Source: an uncultured Dysosmobacter sp. (GTDB lineage Bacteria; Bacillota; Clostridia; Oscillospirales; Oscillospiraceae). Taken from it: a stretch of 64,000 bases of DNA. Both the position numbers and the translations under genes were made by a program. The notes beneath the pieces are model-generated. The model was not told the DNA's origin and ran no database searches. It saw nothing but the letters and a program-made list of their open reading frames with translations. The stretch lies in the NCBI GenBank assembly GCA_934563745.1, contig CAKTHE010000004.1, positions 1-64,000 of the forward strand. Reading direction: 5' to 3'. Position 1 is the stretch's first letter. Each line of letters begins with the position of its first letter. Shown one piece after another: positions 17,089 through 25,705 of this stretch.

Positions 17089-17127
17089 AAAAAAGGAGAC
17101 CGGTCCGAAGACCGGTCTCCTTTTTTT
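17089..17127 (-). terminator. Terminator of the HAD phosphatase gene
   Basis: Perfect 16-bp inverted repeat (17089-17104, 17111-17126) with loop CCGAAG and T runs on both strands. It lies just after the HAD stop codon at 17135. Confidence 0.88.
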
Positions 17128-17134
17128 GACGCGC

Positions 17135-17791
17135 TTACAGGGTTTTCAGAAGGGGAAGCAGGTCCGGCATGGCGCCGATCCGGACATCCGCGTCCGGCAG
17201 GACCTGCTGGTTTTTGCCGCCGTTTGTAAAGCCGATGCTGTGCATTCCCGCCCGCCGGAGGGCCAGACAGCCGGGGTCGCTGTCCTCAATGCCGGCGGCC
17301 CGGTCGGGGGAGACCCCGGCCAGACGGCAGGCGGTCTGATAGATCTCCGGAGAGGGCTTGAGCTCGGTCACCTGGTCTTTGGTGAGAAAGAAGTCGATAA
17401 AGGCGGTCAGCTGCAGGTAATCTACAACGGCCCGGACAAAGGTCTCGTCCGAGGAAGAGGCCACGGCCACGGTGTATCCGTCGGCCTTCAGGGCGCGCAG
17501 CGTCTCCTCAAGGCCGGGCGCCGCCGGCGTGCCGGCTTCCCACAGCAGCTGAAGGGTAATGGCAAAGTGCTCGGCGGCCAGAGCCTCGATATCCGCGGCC
17601 AGCCCGGCGGCCCGGCAAAGCTCCTGCCAGCGCAGGCGGACGGAGTATCCCGTCAGCTTGCCCAGCCGGGTATGATCCACGCCCAGCCGCACGCCGATCC
17701 GGCGGTTTGCCTCGGCGTGGGCCCATTCGTCATCGAGCATGGTGCCGTCCAGGTCGAACGTGACGAGTTGAATCGGATGGTTTGTCTGCAT
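17135..17791 (-). CDS. HAD-superfamily hydrolase, beta-phosphoglucomutase-like
   Basis: A 218-residue phosphatase or phosphomutase of HAD subfamily IA. Motif I is FDLDGTML (residues 12-19), motif II VASSSDE, motif III Lys in LKPSPEIY and motif IV GIEDSDPGC. A four-helix cap lies between motifs I and II. AGGAG precedes the ATG. Substrate is not predictable: beta-phosphoglucomutase, phosphoglycolate phosphatase and general sugar phosphatases share these motifs. It is a single-gene unit. Confidence 0.88.
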   Translation of the reverse strand: MQTNHPIQLVTFDLDGTMLDDEWAHAEANRRIGVRLGVDHTRLGKLTGYSVRLRWQELCRAAGLAADIEALAAEHFAITLQLLWEAGTPAAPGLEETLRALKADGYTVAVASSSDETFVRAVVDYLQLTAFIDFFLTKDQVTELKPSPEIYQTACRLAGVSPDRAAGIEDSDPGCLALRRAGMHSIGFTNGGKNQQVLPDADVRIGAMPDLLPLLKTL

Positions 17792-17923
17792 GGTGTGCTC
17801 CTATCTTGTTGATTTCGGATCTGCCCTGCCATTATAGCGGTGGACGCGGCGGGCCGTCAACCGTGTTCCGGCGGCATTTTTGTTTAATCTATGTAAAAAG
17901 AAGCCGTGGGGATCCGCAAAAGG

Positions 17924-17956
17924 AAAAACGGCAGGCCTTTAAGACCTGCCGTTTTT
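17924..17956 (-). terminator. Terminator of the SpoIIQ-like gene
   Basis: Inverted repeat AAAAACGGCAGG / CCTGCCGTTTTT with an 8- to 9-base loop. On the minus strand it follows the stop codon at 18019 and ends in a T run. Confidence 0.85.
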
Positions 17957-18018
17957 CCGGCTGCGACAAGCGCGTGCTGCGGCGGCTGCCCCACCGGACG
18001 GCGGATGGACGCGCGGCT

Positions 18019-18741
18019 TCAGCGTTTTAAAAAGGCGTCCGGATCCACCGCGTTACCGTCATGGGTGACGGAGAAATGGAGATGGGGGCCCAGCTGCTGC
18101 TCGGCAATGGAGGTCAGGCCCACCGCACCCAGCACCTCCCCGGCCGAGACTGTGTCGCCGGTCTCCACAGCGGGCTGGGCCTGGAGATTGGCATACGTGG
18201 TTTGGTACCCGTCCGAGTGGGCAAGCGTTACGGTGGTTCCCATCAGGGCGTCATCCTGCACGGCGCTGACGGTTCCATCTGCCGCCGCCAGGACCCGGGT
18301 GCCCGCCTCCGCGGCAATGTCCACGCCGGCGTGCGTGCGCCAATCGCCCAGTGTGGCGTCATACAAAAGCGCGTCCACGGAAAACGCGGTGACCACCGTG
18401 CCCGCCAGCGGCGAAACGGTCAGCAGCGGCTCCGTGGCCACGACGGGCTCCTGGGCTGCGGCCGGGATATCCGGCGCTTCCTCCGGCAGCTCAGCCGGGG
18501 CGGAGACCGGTTCCCCGGATCCGTCGGCGGCACCGTAGACCGGCGCGGACCCGGAGCCATCCACCTGCGGCAGGACCGGCGTCATGGCCTGATGATCCGG
18601 CTCCTGATCCGCCGCCGCATCCGGCGTATTCTCCCGGTAAAGTACGAAATAGCCGGCGGTGCCCACGGCGGCCAGCAGGATGGCCAGGATGGCGTAAAAG
18701 CCGATGCTGGCCACCAGGCCGCCCCCTTTTTTCTGATTCAT
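18019..18741 (-). CDS. M23 (LytM) peptidase domain protein, SpoIIQ-like
   Basis: A 240-residue membrane-anchored protein. A single membrane segment lies at residues about 10-32, followed by an acidic, proline/alanine-rich linker to about 125 and a C-terminal LytM domain. The Zn-binding residues are kept: HAGVD near 137 and PHLHF near 223, so it may cut peptidoglycan. This architecture is that of clostridial SpoIIQ, which with SpoIIIAH joins mother cell and forespore membranes, but elongation or septation endopeptidases share it. No SpoIIIA or SpoIID gene is adjacent, so the sporulation role is an inference. Confidence 0.78.
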   Translation of the reverse strand: MNQKKGGGLVASIGFYAILAILLAAVGTAGYFVLYRENTPDAAADQEPDHQAMTPVLPQVDGSGSAPVYGAADGSGEPVSAPAELPEEAPDIPAAAQEPVVATEPLLTVSPLAGTVVTAFSVDALLYDATLGDWRTHAGVDIAAEAGTRVLAAADGTVSAVQDDALMGTTVTLAHSDGYQTTYANLQAQPAVETGDTVSAGEVLGAVGLTSIAEQQLGPHLHFSVTHDGNAVDPDAFLKR

Positions 18742-18818
18742 GTTCCAGCCTCCCTTCAGACTTTAAAGGAAGTATGGACGTTTCCGGCTGTTTTTATACC
18801 GGGGGAAGGGCCGCGGAT

Positions 18819-18850
18819 AAAAAATGGGCCCGCTTTTTAAGCGGACCCAT
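18819..18850 (-). terminator. Terminator of the trmL-pgk-tpiA-gpmI unit
   Basis: On the minus strand, ATGGGTCCGCTT pairs with AAGCGGGCCCAT (one G-T pair) around a short loop and is followed by TTTTTT. It starts 14 bases after the gpmI stop. Confidence 0.88.
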
Positions 18851-18864
18851 GGGAAGAAGCGGGG

Positions 18865-20382
18865 TTATTTGATGATCAGAGTCTTGCCGTCCATTTCCGG
18901 CGGGCACTGCAGCCCCAGCACATCCAGGATCGTGGGGGCAATATCGGCCAGCCGCCCGCCCTGGCGCAGCTCGGATCCGGCGCCGACGAGGACGAAGGGG
19001 ACCGGGTTTGTGGTATGCGCGGTCATGGGGCTGCCGTCGGGCTGAAGCATTTGCTCGGCGTTGCCGTGGTCGGCGGTGATCATGGCGATGCCGCCCATCT
19101 TCAGCGTGGCGTCCACCACCTGGCCCACGCAGGCATCTACCGTTTCCACGGCCTTCACCGCAGCGTCAAATACCCCGGTATGCCCCACCATGTCGCAGTT
19201 GGCAAAGTTGAGGATGATCACGTCGTAGGCGCCGGAATTGATCCGCTCCACGCACTTGTCGGCGACTTCCTGGGCGCTCATCTCCGGCTGCAGGTCATAT
19301 GTGGCGACCTTGGGCGAGGGGACCAGGACCCGGTCCTCGCCGGGGAACTGGGTTTCCACGCCGCCGTTGAAGAAGAAGGTGACATGGGCGTATTTTTCCG
19401 TTTCGGCGATGCGCAGCTGGGTCAGACCCATGCCGCTGAGATATTCGCCCAGACCGTTGTGTACGCTGATGCGGGGGAAGGCGACCTCCACATTGGGCAT
19501 CGTGGCGTCATACTCGGTGTTGCACACAAAGGTCAGGGGGAAATACTGGTGGGTGAATCCGTCAAAGGCGGGGTCCGCCAGGGCCCGGGTCAGCTCCCGG
19601 GCACGGTCCGGCCGGAAATTGAAGAAGATGACGCTGTCGTGATCCGAAATGCACCCGTCCCGGTCACAGACCACCGGCTCCACAAACTCGTCGGTGACGC
19701 CCTTGGCATAGGAGTCCTTGACGGCGGCCACGGGGACGGGATTGTAGATTTCGCTCTCGCCGTAGACCATGGCGTCATAGGCGCGCTCCAGCCGGTCCCA
19801 GCGTTTGTCGCGGTCCATGGCGTAGTAGCGGCCGGAGATGGTGGCGATTTTGCCGATGCCCAGTTCCCGGCATTTTTCCACGGTCCGGGTCACAAACTCT
19901 TCGCCGGAGGTGGGGGACACGTCCCGCCCGTCCAAAAAGGCGTGGATATAAACGTCCTCCAGTCCCTGGGCCTTGGCCAGCTCCAGCAGGGCGAAAAGGT
20001 GGTTCAAATGGGAGTGGACGCCGCCGTCCGACAGAAGCCCCATCAGGTGCAGGGAACTGTGGTGTTCCTTGCAGGCGTTCATGGCGTGCAGATAGGCTTC
20101 GTTGCGGAAGAAGGAACCGTCCTCAATGGCCCGGGAGATCCGGGGCAGGTCCTGAAAGACGACCCGGCCGGCACCGATGTTGGTGTGGCCCACTTCGCTG
20201 TTGCCCATCTGCCCGGCCGGCAGACCCACATCCAGGCCCGAAGCCTGCAGCGTGGTGTAAGCGTTGGCGGCGAAAAGCTGATCCAGATGAGGCGTGGCGG
20301 CGGCGCGGATGGCGTTGCCGCGGCTTTCCGGACTCAGGCCGAAGCCGTCCATAATGATCAATGTGGTAGGGGTTTTATTCAT
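18865..20382 (-). CDS. gpmI: 2,3-bisphosphoglycerate-independent phosphoglycerate mutase
   Basis: A 505-residue Mn-dependent enzyme converting 3-phosphoglycerate to 2-phosphoglycerate. The alkaline-phosphatase-like metal sites are visible: MDGFG near residue 11, the phosphoserine region GNSEVGHTNIGAGR (Ser62 type), HAFLDGRDVSP, NFANCDMVGHTG and TADHGNAEQM. The length matches the usual 510. It is the last gene of a glycolytic unit, 54 bases after tpiA. AAGAGGAAT lies before the ATG. Confidence 0.96.
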   Translation of the reverse strand: MNKTPTTLIIMDGFGLSPESRGNAIRAAATPHLDQLFAANAYTTLQASGLDVGLPAGQMGNSEVGHTNIGAGRVVFQDLPRISRAIEDGSFFRNEAYLHAMNACKEHHSSLHLMGLLSDGGVHSHLNHLFALLELAKAQGLEDVYIHAFLDGRDVSPTSGEEFVTRTVEKCRELGIGKIATISGRYYAMDRDKRWDRLERAYDAMVYGESEIYNPVPVAAVKDSYAKGVTDEFVEPVVCDRDGCISDHDSVIFFNFRPDRARELTRALADPAFDGFTHQYFPLTFVCNTEYDATMPNVEVAFPRISVHNGLGEYLSGMGLTQLRIAETEKYAHVTFFFNGGVETQFPGEDRVLVPSPKVATYDLQPEMSAQEVADKCVERINSGAYDVIILNFANCDMVGHTGVFDAAVKAVETVDACVGQVVDATLKMGGIAMITADHGNAEQMLQPDGSPMTAHTTNPVPFVLVGAGSELRQGGRLADIAPTILDVLGLQCPPEMDGKTLIIK

Positions 20383-20436
20383 AGCTGAAATTCCTCTTTT
20401 CCTTCCCGGGACACAAACCCTTTTCGGCGGCTGCGC

Positions 20437-21210
20437 TCAGCCCTGGTTGGCGGCGCGGATGATCTCCACAAACTGGGCGGGCTTCAGCGAGGCGCCGCCG
20501 ATCAGTCCGCCGTCCACATCGGGCTGCGCCAGCAGATCGTGGGCGTTGTCCGGGTTCATGGAGCCGCCGTACTGAATGGTGACGCTGCGGGCCACCCGGG
20601 CACCGTAAAGCCCGCGGATGGTGGCGCGGATAAAGCTGCACACCTCGCCGGCCTGTTCCGCTGTGGCGGTTTTGCCGGTGCCGATGGCCCAAATGGGCTC
20701 ATAGGCGATGACGCAGCGGCGCATTTTCTCCGCTGCCACGCCGCTCAGGGCGCTTTTGACCTGCAGGGCGATCCACTCGTGCGTCAGATCGGCCTCCCGC
20801 TGGGCCAGGGTCTCCCCCACGCAGATGATGGGATTGATCCCGGCGTCCAGCGCGGCATGGACCTTGCGGTTCACGGCGGCGTCCGTTTCACCGAACAGCT
20901 GCCGGCGCTCGCTGTGGCCGACGATTACGTACTTTACGCCCAGATCCTTGAGCATGGCGGCGGAAATCTCACCGGTGTAGGCGCCCTTTTCCTCATAGTA
21001 AAGATTCTCTGCACCCACGGAGATCCGCAGATCCTTAAAGGCGCGCGCGGCCACAGACAGGTTGCAGGCGGGCACGCACAGCACGGTTTCGCACCACTTG
21101 GCGCGGGTCATGAGCTTTTTCATCTCCTCGGCATACTTTTTGGTGTCCGAGGCGGTCATATTCATTTTCCAGTTGCCTGCGATGATCGTTTTGCGGTATC
21201 TGCGATTCAT
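20437..21210 (-). CDS. tpiA: Triosephosphate isomerase
   Basis: A 257-residue barrel enzyme interconverting dihydroxyacetone phosphate and glyceraldehyde 3-phosphate. The substrate lysine is in GNWKMN, catalytic His in VGHSERRQLFGE, and catalytic Glu in AYEPIWAIGTGKTAT; the phosphate loop IQYGGSMNPDNA follows. The ATG at 21208-21210 is preferred over one seven codons upstream because GGGAG is correctly placed. It lies between pgk and gpmI; the gap to pgk contains a strong inverted repeat (21273-21309). Confidence 0.96.
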   Translation of the reverse strand: MNRRYRKTIIAGNWKMNMTASDTKKYAEEMKKLMTRAKWCETVLCVPACNLSVAARAFKDLRISVGAENLYYEEKGAYTGEISAAMLKDLGVKYVIVGHSERRQLFGETDAAVNRKVHAALDAGINPIICVGETLAQREADLTHEWIALQVKSALSGVAAEKMRRCVIAYEPIWAIGTGKTATAEQAGEVCSFIRATIRGLYGARVARSVTIQYGGSMNPDNAHDLLAQPDVDGGLIGGASLKPAQFVEIIRAANQG

Positions 21211-21272
21211 GAGTTGATTCTCCCTTTTCATTCTTACTTATATGGACTGCATGCCGGCCTCTCCGGCAGGAA

Positions 21273-21309
21273 CGTACCGCTGCGCCGCTTCAGGGGGCGC
21301 AGCGGTACG
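21273..21309. repeat. 14-bp perfect inverted repeat in the pgk-tpiA gap
   Basis: Arms CGTACCGCTGCGCC (21273-21286) and its complement (21296-21309), loop GCTTCAGGG, no T run on either strand. A smaller hairpin (TGCCGG/CCGGCA, about 21252-21268) follows. Both lie in the 140-base gap within the glycolytic unit, where they could block 3' decay of pgk mRNA or set relative expression. Confidence 0.8.
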
Positions 21310-21350
21310 GATGTGCGCAGGTTGTGGCTCCGCTGCCCGGGGATCGGTAC

Positions 21351-22544
21351 TTACCGGTCCTGCAGGCAGGCAACGCCGGGAAGCTCCTTGCCCTCCAGAA
21401 ATTCCAGCGAGGCGCCGCCGCCGGTGGAAATATGCGTCATCCGGTCGGCATAGCCCAACTGCTCCACCGCGGCGGCACTGTCGCCGCCGCCGACGATGGT
21501 GACGGCACCGGACTCAGCCATGGCTTTGGCCATGGCCTGGGTGCCCTTGGCAAAGGCAGGAAATTCAAAAACGCCCATGGGGCCGTTCCAGACCACCGTG
21601 CCGGCGCCGCGGACGGCGGCACAGAACGCCTCGGTGGTGTCGGGACCGATGTCCATTCCCATCAGATCGTCGCCGATGTGCATGGAATCCACCACGACGG
21701 GGGCGGCATCGGCGGAGAATTCGGCTGCGGCCACCGTGTCTGTGGGCAGCAGCAGTGCAACGCCCCGCTCCTTGGCCTGGGCGATCATCTCCCGCGCGAA
21801 ATCCAGACGCTCCGGGTCACACAGGCTTTTCCCGATCTGTCCGCCCTGAGCGGCCAGGAAGGTATAGGCCATGCCGCCGCCCAGAATGATGGTGTCGGCC
21901 CGGGTCAGCAGATTGCGGATCACGCCGATCTTGTCGGCCACCTTGGCGCCGCCCAGCACGGCCACAAAGGGGCGGCGGGGCTGCTCCAGAGCCTTGCCCA
22001 TGATCTCCAGCTCCTTGGCGACCAGGAAGCCGGACACGGCGGGCAGATACGCGGCCACGCCCACGGTGGAGGCGTGGGCCCGATGCACGGAGCCGAAGGC
22101 GTCCGAGACGAACAGCTCCGCCAGGGAGGCCAGGGCTTTGGCAAAGGCCGGATCGTTCTTTTCTTCCTCAATGTGGAAGCGGGTATTCTCCAGCAGCAGG
22201 ATCTGGCCGGGCTGCAGCGCGGCGGCCTTGGCCTGCGCATCCGGGCCGATCACATCCGAGGCGAACTGGATCTCCCAGCCCAGCAGCTCGCTCAGGCGGA
22301 CGGCCACCGGCGCCAGACTCAGCGATTCGATCCGCTGCCCCTTGGGCTTGCCCAGGTGGGAGCAGGCGATCACGGCCGCGCCGTTTTCCAGCAGGTAGCG
22401 AATGGTGGGCAGCGCGGCGACAATGCGCTTGTCGCTGGTGATCGCACCGGTCTTTTTATCCTGGGGTACGTTGAAGTCACAGCGCAGCAAAACTTTCTTT
22501 CCGTGCACATCCACGTCCAGAACGGTCTTTTTGTTGTAATTCAT
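21351..22544 (-). CDS. pgk: Phosphoglycerate kinase
   Basis: A 397-residue enzyme forming ATP from 1,3-bisphosphoglycerate. The N-terminal signature [14 protein letters not shown], the substrate basic patch SHLGKPKG, and the C-terminal nucleotide site (GPMGVFE and [16 protein letters not shown]) are all present. AGGAGG lies before the ATG. It follows trmL by 60 bases without a terminator and precedes tpiA, forming the lower-glycolysis block. Glyceraldehyde-3-phosphate dehydrogenase, often next to pgk, is not here. Confidence 0.97.
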   Translation of the reverse strand: MNYNKKTVLDVDVHGKKVLLRCDFNVPQDKKTGAITSDKRIVAALPTIRYLLENGAAVIACSHLGKPKGQRIESLSLAPVAVRLSELLGWEIQFASDVIGPDAQAKAAALQPGQILLLENTRFHIEEEKNDPAFAKALASLAELFVSDAFGSVHRAHASTVGVAAYLPAVSGFLVAKELEIMGKALEQPRRPFVAVLGGAKVADKIGVIRNLLTRADTIILGGGMAYTFLAAQGGQIGKSLCDPERLDFAREMIAQAKERGVALLLPTDTVAAAEFSADAAPVVVDSMHIGDDLMGMDIGPDTTEAFCAAVRGAGTVVWNGPMGVFEFPAFAKGTQAMAKAMAESGAVTIVGGGDSAAAVEQLGYADRMTHISTGGGASLEFLEGKELPGVACLQDR

Positions 22545-22604
22545 GACAACGCCTCCTGATTTATAAGAATGGGATACATGCAGGATCGGACAAAGAAAGG
22601 GATC

Positions 22605-23108
22605 TTATTCTTCCGCCATTTCTCCCTGCGCCAGAAAACCGGGAAAACCGATCTGACGCAGCGCCTCATAGGCACACACGGCCACGGTGTTGGAAAGGTT
22701 CAGGCTGCGGGCCGCGGCCAGCATGGGCAGGCGGATGCATCGATCCCGGTGCGCCTCCCGGAACGCAAGGGGCAGCCCGGCGGTCTCTTTTCTGAAAAAA
22801 ATCCAGCAGTTGTCCCGGAACCGGGCCTGGCAGTATGACTGGGGGGCTTTTGTGGTGGTCAGCCACAGATCGTCCAGCGCCTCCGGATGGCGGGCGAACA
22901 GGTCGTTCAGATCGGCGTAGTCCGCGATCTCCACCAAGGGCCAGTAGTCCAGACCGCAGCGCTTCATGTTGCGCCGGACCGCCGCGTCGGAAATATCAAA
23001 GCCCAGGGGCTGCACCAGATGCAGCCGGCTGCCGGTGGCCGCGCAGGTCCGGGCGATGTTGCCGCAATTTTGCGGGATTTCCGGCTCGACCAATACTATG
23101 TTCAGCAT
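22605..23108 (-). CDS. trmL: tRNA (cytidine/uridine-34-2'-O)-methyltransferase TrmL
   Basis: A 167-residue SPOUT methyltransferase that methylates the ribose of the wobble base in leucine tRNAs. The family start MLNIVLVEPEIPQNCGNIART, the ATGSRLHLVQPLGF block and the knotted C-terminal LPMLAAARSLNLSNTVAV are all visible. The start at 23106-23108 is chosen over in-frame upstream codons because GGAAGGAAGG precedes it and it matches the family. It heads the glycolytic unit; its promoter lies at 23145-23173. Confidence 0.93.
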   Translation of the reverse strand: MLNIVLVEPEIPQNCGNIARTCAATGSRLHLVQPLGFDISDAAVRRNMKRCGLDYWPLVEIADYADLNDLFARHPEALDDLWLTTTKAPQSYCQARFRDNCWIFFRKETAGLPLAFREAHRDRCIRLPMLAAARSLNLSNTVAVCAYEALRQIGFPGFLAQGEMAEE

Positions 23109-23144
23109 GAAGCGGGAACCTTCCTTCCGTAAAGAGCGAACCTC

Positions 23145-23173
23145 ATTGTAATCCATTGCATCTGCGAATTCAA
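23145..23173 (-). promoter_or_regulatory. Promoter of trmL and the glycolytic unit
   Basis: On the minus strand, TTGAAT (23168-23173), a 17-base spacer and TACAAT (23145-23150). Confidence 0.6.
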
Positions 23174-23393
23174 CTGTAATGTGTAAAGAAATACGGATTT
23201 TCATGAGAAATGCCAACAATTGCCCCGGAAATTCTGCTAAGTGATGAAAAAAGACGGGGCTGAAAAGGACCGCGGGCGGGAAAACGGACGATTTCCCGCA
23301 AAACGTGCCGGAAATCGTGCGAAATGCCGAAAAGCTTCCGGAAAATTCGGAAACTATTTCTGAAAGGGCACTGGATTTTTAGCGGAACTTTGT
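23174..23393. other. Noncoding divergent region between trmL and the glmU-like gene
   Basis: The 322-base gap between 23108 and 23431 contains the two divergent promoters and little else. The middle is locally purine-rich and includes short repeats of GGAAA/TTTCC (for example CCGGAAATTC, TTTCCCGC, GCCGGAAATCG, CTTCCGGAAAATTCGG). I see no open frame with a start site, no RNA gene and no clear operator. Confidence 0.5.
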
Positions 23394-23399
23394 TATAAT
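23391..23399 (+). promoter_or_regulatory. Extended -10 promoter of the glmU-like gene
   Basis: TGTTATAAT (23391-23399) is a perfect extended -10 element. The region 17 bases upstream (CTGGAT) is a poor -35 box, as expected for extended -10 promoters. Confidence 0.6.
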
Positions 23400-23430
23400 A
23401 ACATTGCATATACGGAAGGAGGGGATACCG

Positions 23431-24552
23431 ATGGATCAAATGACACGGGCCGTATTGTTTCTGAACGGGGCTGACGACGAAAAAAAACCGCTGATGCTGG
23501 AATCCATTTTATTCTGTCCGCTGCTCACCTGGGCTGGCGAGGCATTGATAAAACGCAGCATCCGGCGGTTTTTTATTGTATGTCCGGAGTCCTGGCAGGC
23601 GGAGGCGCGCCGCTGCTTCTCCCCGGAGGCAGAGGTGACCGTTTCGTCCGATCCGGCGGACCTGGCGGCTTTTTTGAAGGAAGAGGGTCCAGTGGCGGTA
23701 CTCCCCTGCGCGATGATTCCGGAGGAGCTTCCCGGCGGCCGCAATTGTGCGTATACCGCGCCGGCGTCGGACCTGGCAAAGCAGCTCGGCGGCGGTTGGG
23801 ACGGTTCGGCCGATCCCTGTGCGGAGCCGCTGGCGGGCTTTACTGCGGTGGATGATCTGCTCTGCCTGCGGGAGCGGGAGCTGGAGTGCCGGGACGCCAT
23901 CGTGCGCCGGCACCGGGCGAACGGTGTGCACATTCTGGACGGGGCGGCGGTTTACATTGACCCCCGGGCGGAGATCGGCACAGGCAGCCTGATCCTGCCG
24001 GGAACCATTCTGCGGGGCCGCACCCGGATCGGGTGCGGCTGCGAGATCGGGCCCAACACCATGATCCGGGACTGCACGGTGGGCGATGCGTCCACGGTGA
24101 ACGCTTCGCAGCTCAATGAAAGCACCGTGGGCTGCCGCACGAATGTGGGTCCCTTCGCATACGTCCGCCCGGGCTGCACCGTGGGAGACGATATTAAGGT
24201 GGGCGATTTTGTGGAATTGAAAAATTCCGTGATCGGCCACGGGACCAAGATCTCGCATCTGACCTATGTGGGGGACAGTGACGTGGGCGAGCATGTGAAC
24301 TTCGGCTGCGGCACGGTGACCACCAACTACGACGGATTTAAAAAATACCGCACCACGGTGGGCGACCATGTGTTCATCGGCTGCAACACCAATCTGGTGG
24401 CACCGGTGCGGGTGGGTGACGGCGCGTACATTGCCGCCGGGGCCACCATTACCGAGGATGTTCCGCCGGATGCGCTGGCCATTGCCCGCTCCCGCCAGAC
24501 GGTGAAAGAGGGCTGGGCGGAGCGCAACCGGAAAAAACACGCCGGGACCTGA
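23431..24552 (+). CDS. GlmU-like glucosamine-1-phosphate acetyltransferase with reduced N-terminal domain
   Basis: A 373-residue protein; normal GlmU has about 455. The C-terminal half is a full left-handed beta-helix acetyltransferase: GPFAYVRPGCTVGDDIKVG, the catalytic His276 in HLTYVGD, GCGTVTTNYDG, and the ALAIARSRQTVKEGW tail. The GlmU linker is also recognisable (AVDDLLCLRERELE, then NGVHILDGAAVYID). The first 140 residues are short and lack the LAAGxGTRM nucleotide loop, the GDxP metal site and other uridylyltransferase motifs. I infer it acetylates glucosamine 1-phosphate but does not make UDP-GlcNAc. It precedes prs, the usual glmU-prs order. GGAAGGAGGGG decides the start. Confidence 0.82.
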   Translation: MDQMTRAVLFLNGADDEKKPLMLESILFCPLLTWAGEALIKRSIRRFFIVCPESWQAEARRCFSPEAEVTVSSDPADLAAFLKEEGPVAVLPCAMIPEELPGGRNCAYTAPASDLAKQLGGGWDGSADPCAEPLAGFTAVDDLLCLRERELECRDAIVRRHRANGVHILDGAAVYIDPRAEIGTGSLILPGTILRGRTRIGCGCEIGPNTMIRDCTVGDASTVNASQLNESTVGCRTNVGPFAYVRPGCTVGDDIKVGDFVELKNSVIGHGTKISHLTYVGDSDVGEHVNFGCGTVTTNYDGFKKYRTTVGDHVFIGCNTNLVAPVRVGDGAYIAAGATITEDVPPDALAIARSRQTVKEGWAERNRKKHAGT

Positions 24553-24642
24553 ATTTCGTAAGATCGGCCGGAGAGCGTTGCACCGGCGATTTGAGATAGG
24601 ACAACACAAGATAAAGAACGGAAGAAAAGAGGATACTTGGAT

Positions 24643-25602
24643 ATGATTTCTCACGGTAAGGACATTAAAATTTTTACCGGCAATTCCAATCCCAAGCTGG
24701 CGCAGGACATCTGTGCGCTGATGGGGACGAAGCTGGGCGAGGCGGAGATCGGCCGCTTCTCCGACGGAGAGGTGTTCGTCTCTTTGTATGAGAGCGTCCG
24801 CGGCTCCGACGTGTTTGTGGTGGAATCCACCTGCTCTCCGGTCAACGACAGCCTGATGGAGTTGCTCATCATGATCGACGCCCTCAAGCGCGCCAGCGCC
24901 GGCCGCATCACCGCCGTGATGCCCTACTATGGCTACGCCCGGCAGGACCGCAAGGCCAAGGCCCGCGATCCCATCACGGCCAAGCTGGTGGCCAACATGC
25001 TCACCGCCGCCGGTGCGGACCGGGTGCTGACCATGGACCTGCACGCATCCCAGATCCAGGGCTTTTTCGACATCCCGGTGGACAACCTGCTGGGCAATCC
25101 CATTTTTGTGGATTACTATGCCAAGAAGTTCGGCTCTGAGTGCGAGAACATGATGGTGGTGTCTCCGGACGTGGGCTCTGTGGCCCGGGCCCGGGCCTTT
25201 GCCCAGAAGCTGCACATGAACATGGCCATCGTGGACAAGCGCCGCCAGAAGGCGAACCAGTGTGAGGTCATGAACATCATCGGCGATGTGGAGGGCAAGG
25301 ACTGCATCCTCTTTGACGACATGGTGGATACCGGCGGATCCCTGTGCAATGCGGCCAAGGCCGTGATGGAAGTGGGTCACGCCAAATCGGTCTGCGCCTG
25401 TGCGTCTCACGGCGTGCTCTCCGGTCCGGCCATTGACCGGATCAACGACTCGGTCATTACGGAACTGGCCCTGCTGGATACCATTCCGGCCATCGATCCG
25501 GCCAAGAGCAGCAAGATCAAGTATCTGACCGTGGCGCCGCTGTTCTCCGAGGCGATCGAGCGCATTTATCAGGAGGTCTCCATCTCCAAGCTCTTCCGCT
25601 GA
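24643..25602 (+). CDS. prs: Ribose-phosphate pyrophosphokinase (PRPP synthetase)
   Basis: A 319-residue class I enzyme making PRPP from ribose 5-phosphate and ATP, for purine, pyrimidine, NAD and histidine synthesis. Visible motifs: FSDGEVFVSLYESVRG, the flexible loop and PRPP-related site YGYARQDRKAKARDPI, TMDLHASQIQGFF and the PRPP-binding loop CILFDDMVDTGGS. The ATG at 24643 is preferred over an in-frame TTG two codons upstream because AAGAGG then sits ten bases away. It is followed by a 14-bp inverted repeat and pth. Confidence 0.97.
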   Translation: MISHGKDIKIFTGNSNPKLAQDICALMGTKLGEAEIGRFSDGEVFVSLYESVRGSDVFVVESTCSPVNDSLMELLIMIDALKRASAGRITAVMPYYGYARQDRKAKARDPITAKLVANMLTAAGADRVLTMDLHASQIQGFFDIPVDNLLGNPIFVDYYAKKFGSECENMMVVSPDVGSVARARAFAQKLHMNMAIVDKRRQKANQCEVMNIIGDVEGKDCILFDDMVDTGGSLCNAAKAVMEVGHAKSVCACASHGVLSGPAIDRINDSVITELALLDTIPAIDPAKSSKIKYLTVAPLFSEAIERIYQEVSISKLFR

Positions 25603-25633
25603 GCGAGGCGGAAAAAAGATACCGGATTACCGA

Positions 25634-25665
25634 CAAGGCGGGAAAGAATGTTCTTTCCCGCCTTG
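25634..25665. repeat. 14-bp inverted repeat between prs and pth
   Basis: Arms CAAGGCGGGAAAGA (25634-25647) and TCTTTCCCGCCTTG (25652-25665) with loop ATGT. There is no T run after it, so it is more likely an mRNA-stabilising or partial terminator hairpin than a full terminator. Confidence 0.75.
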
Positions 25666-25705
25666 CGGGCGTAACGGTGCAAACTTTACGGGGGAGGAGC
25701 ATACG

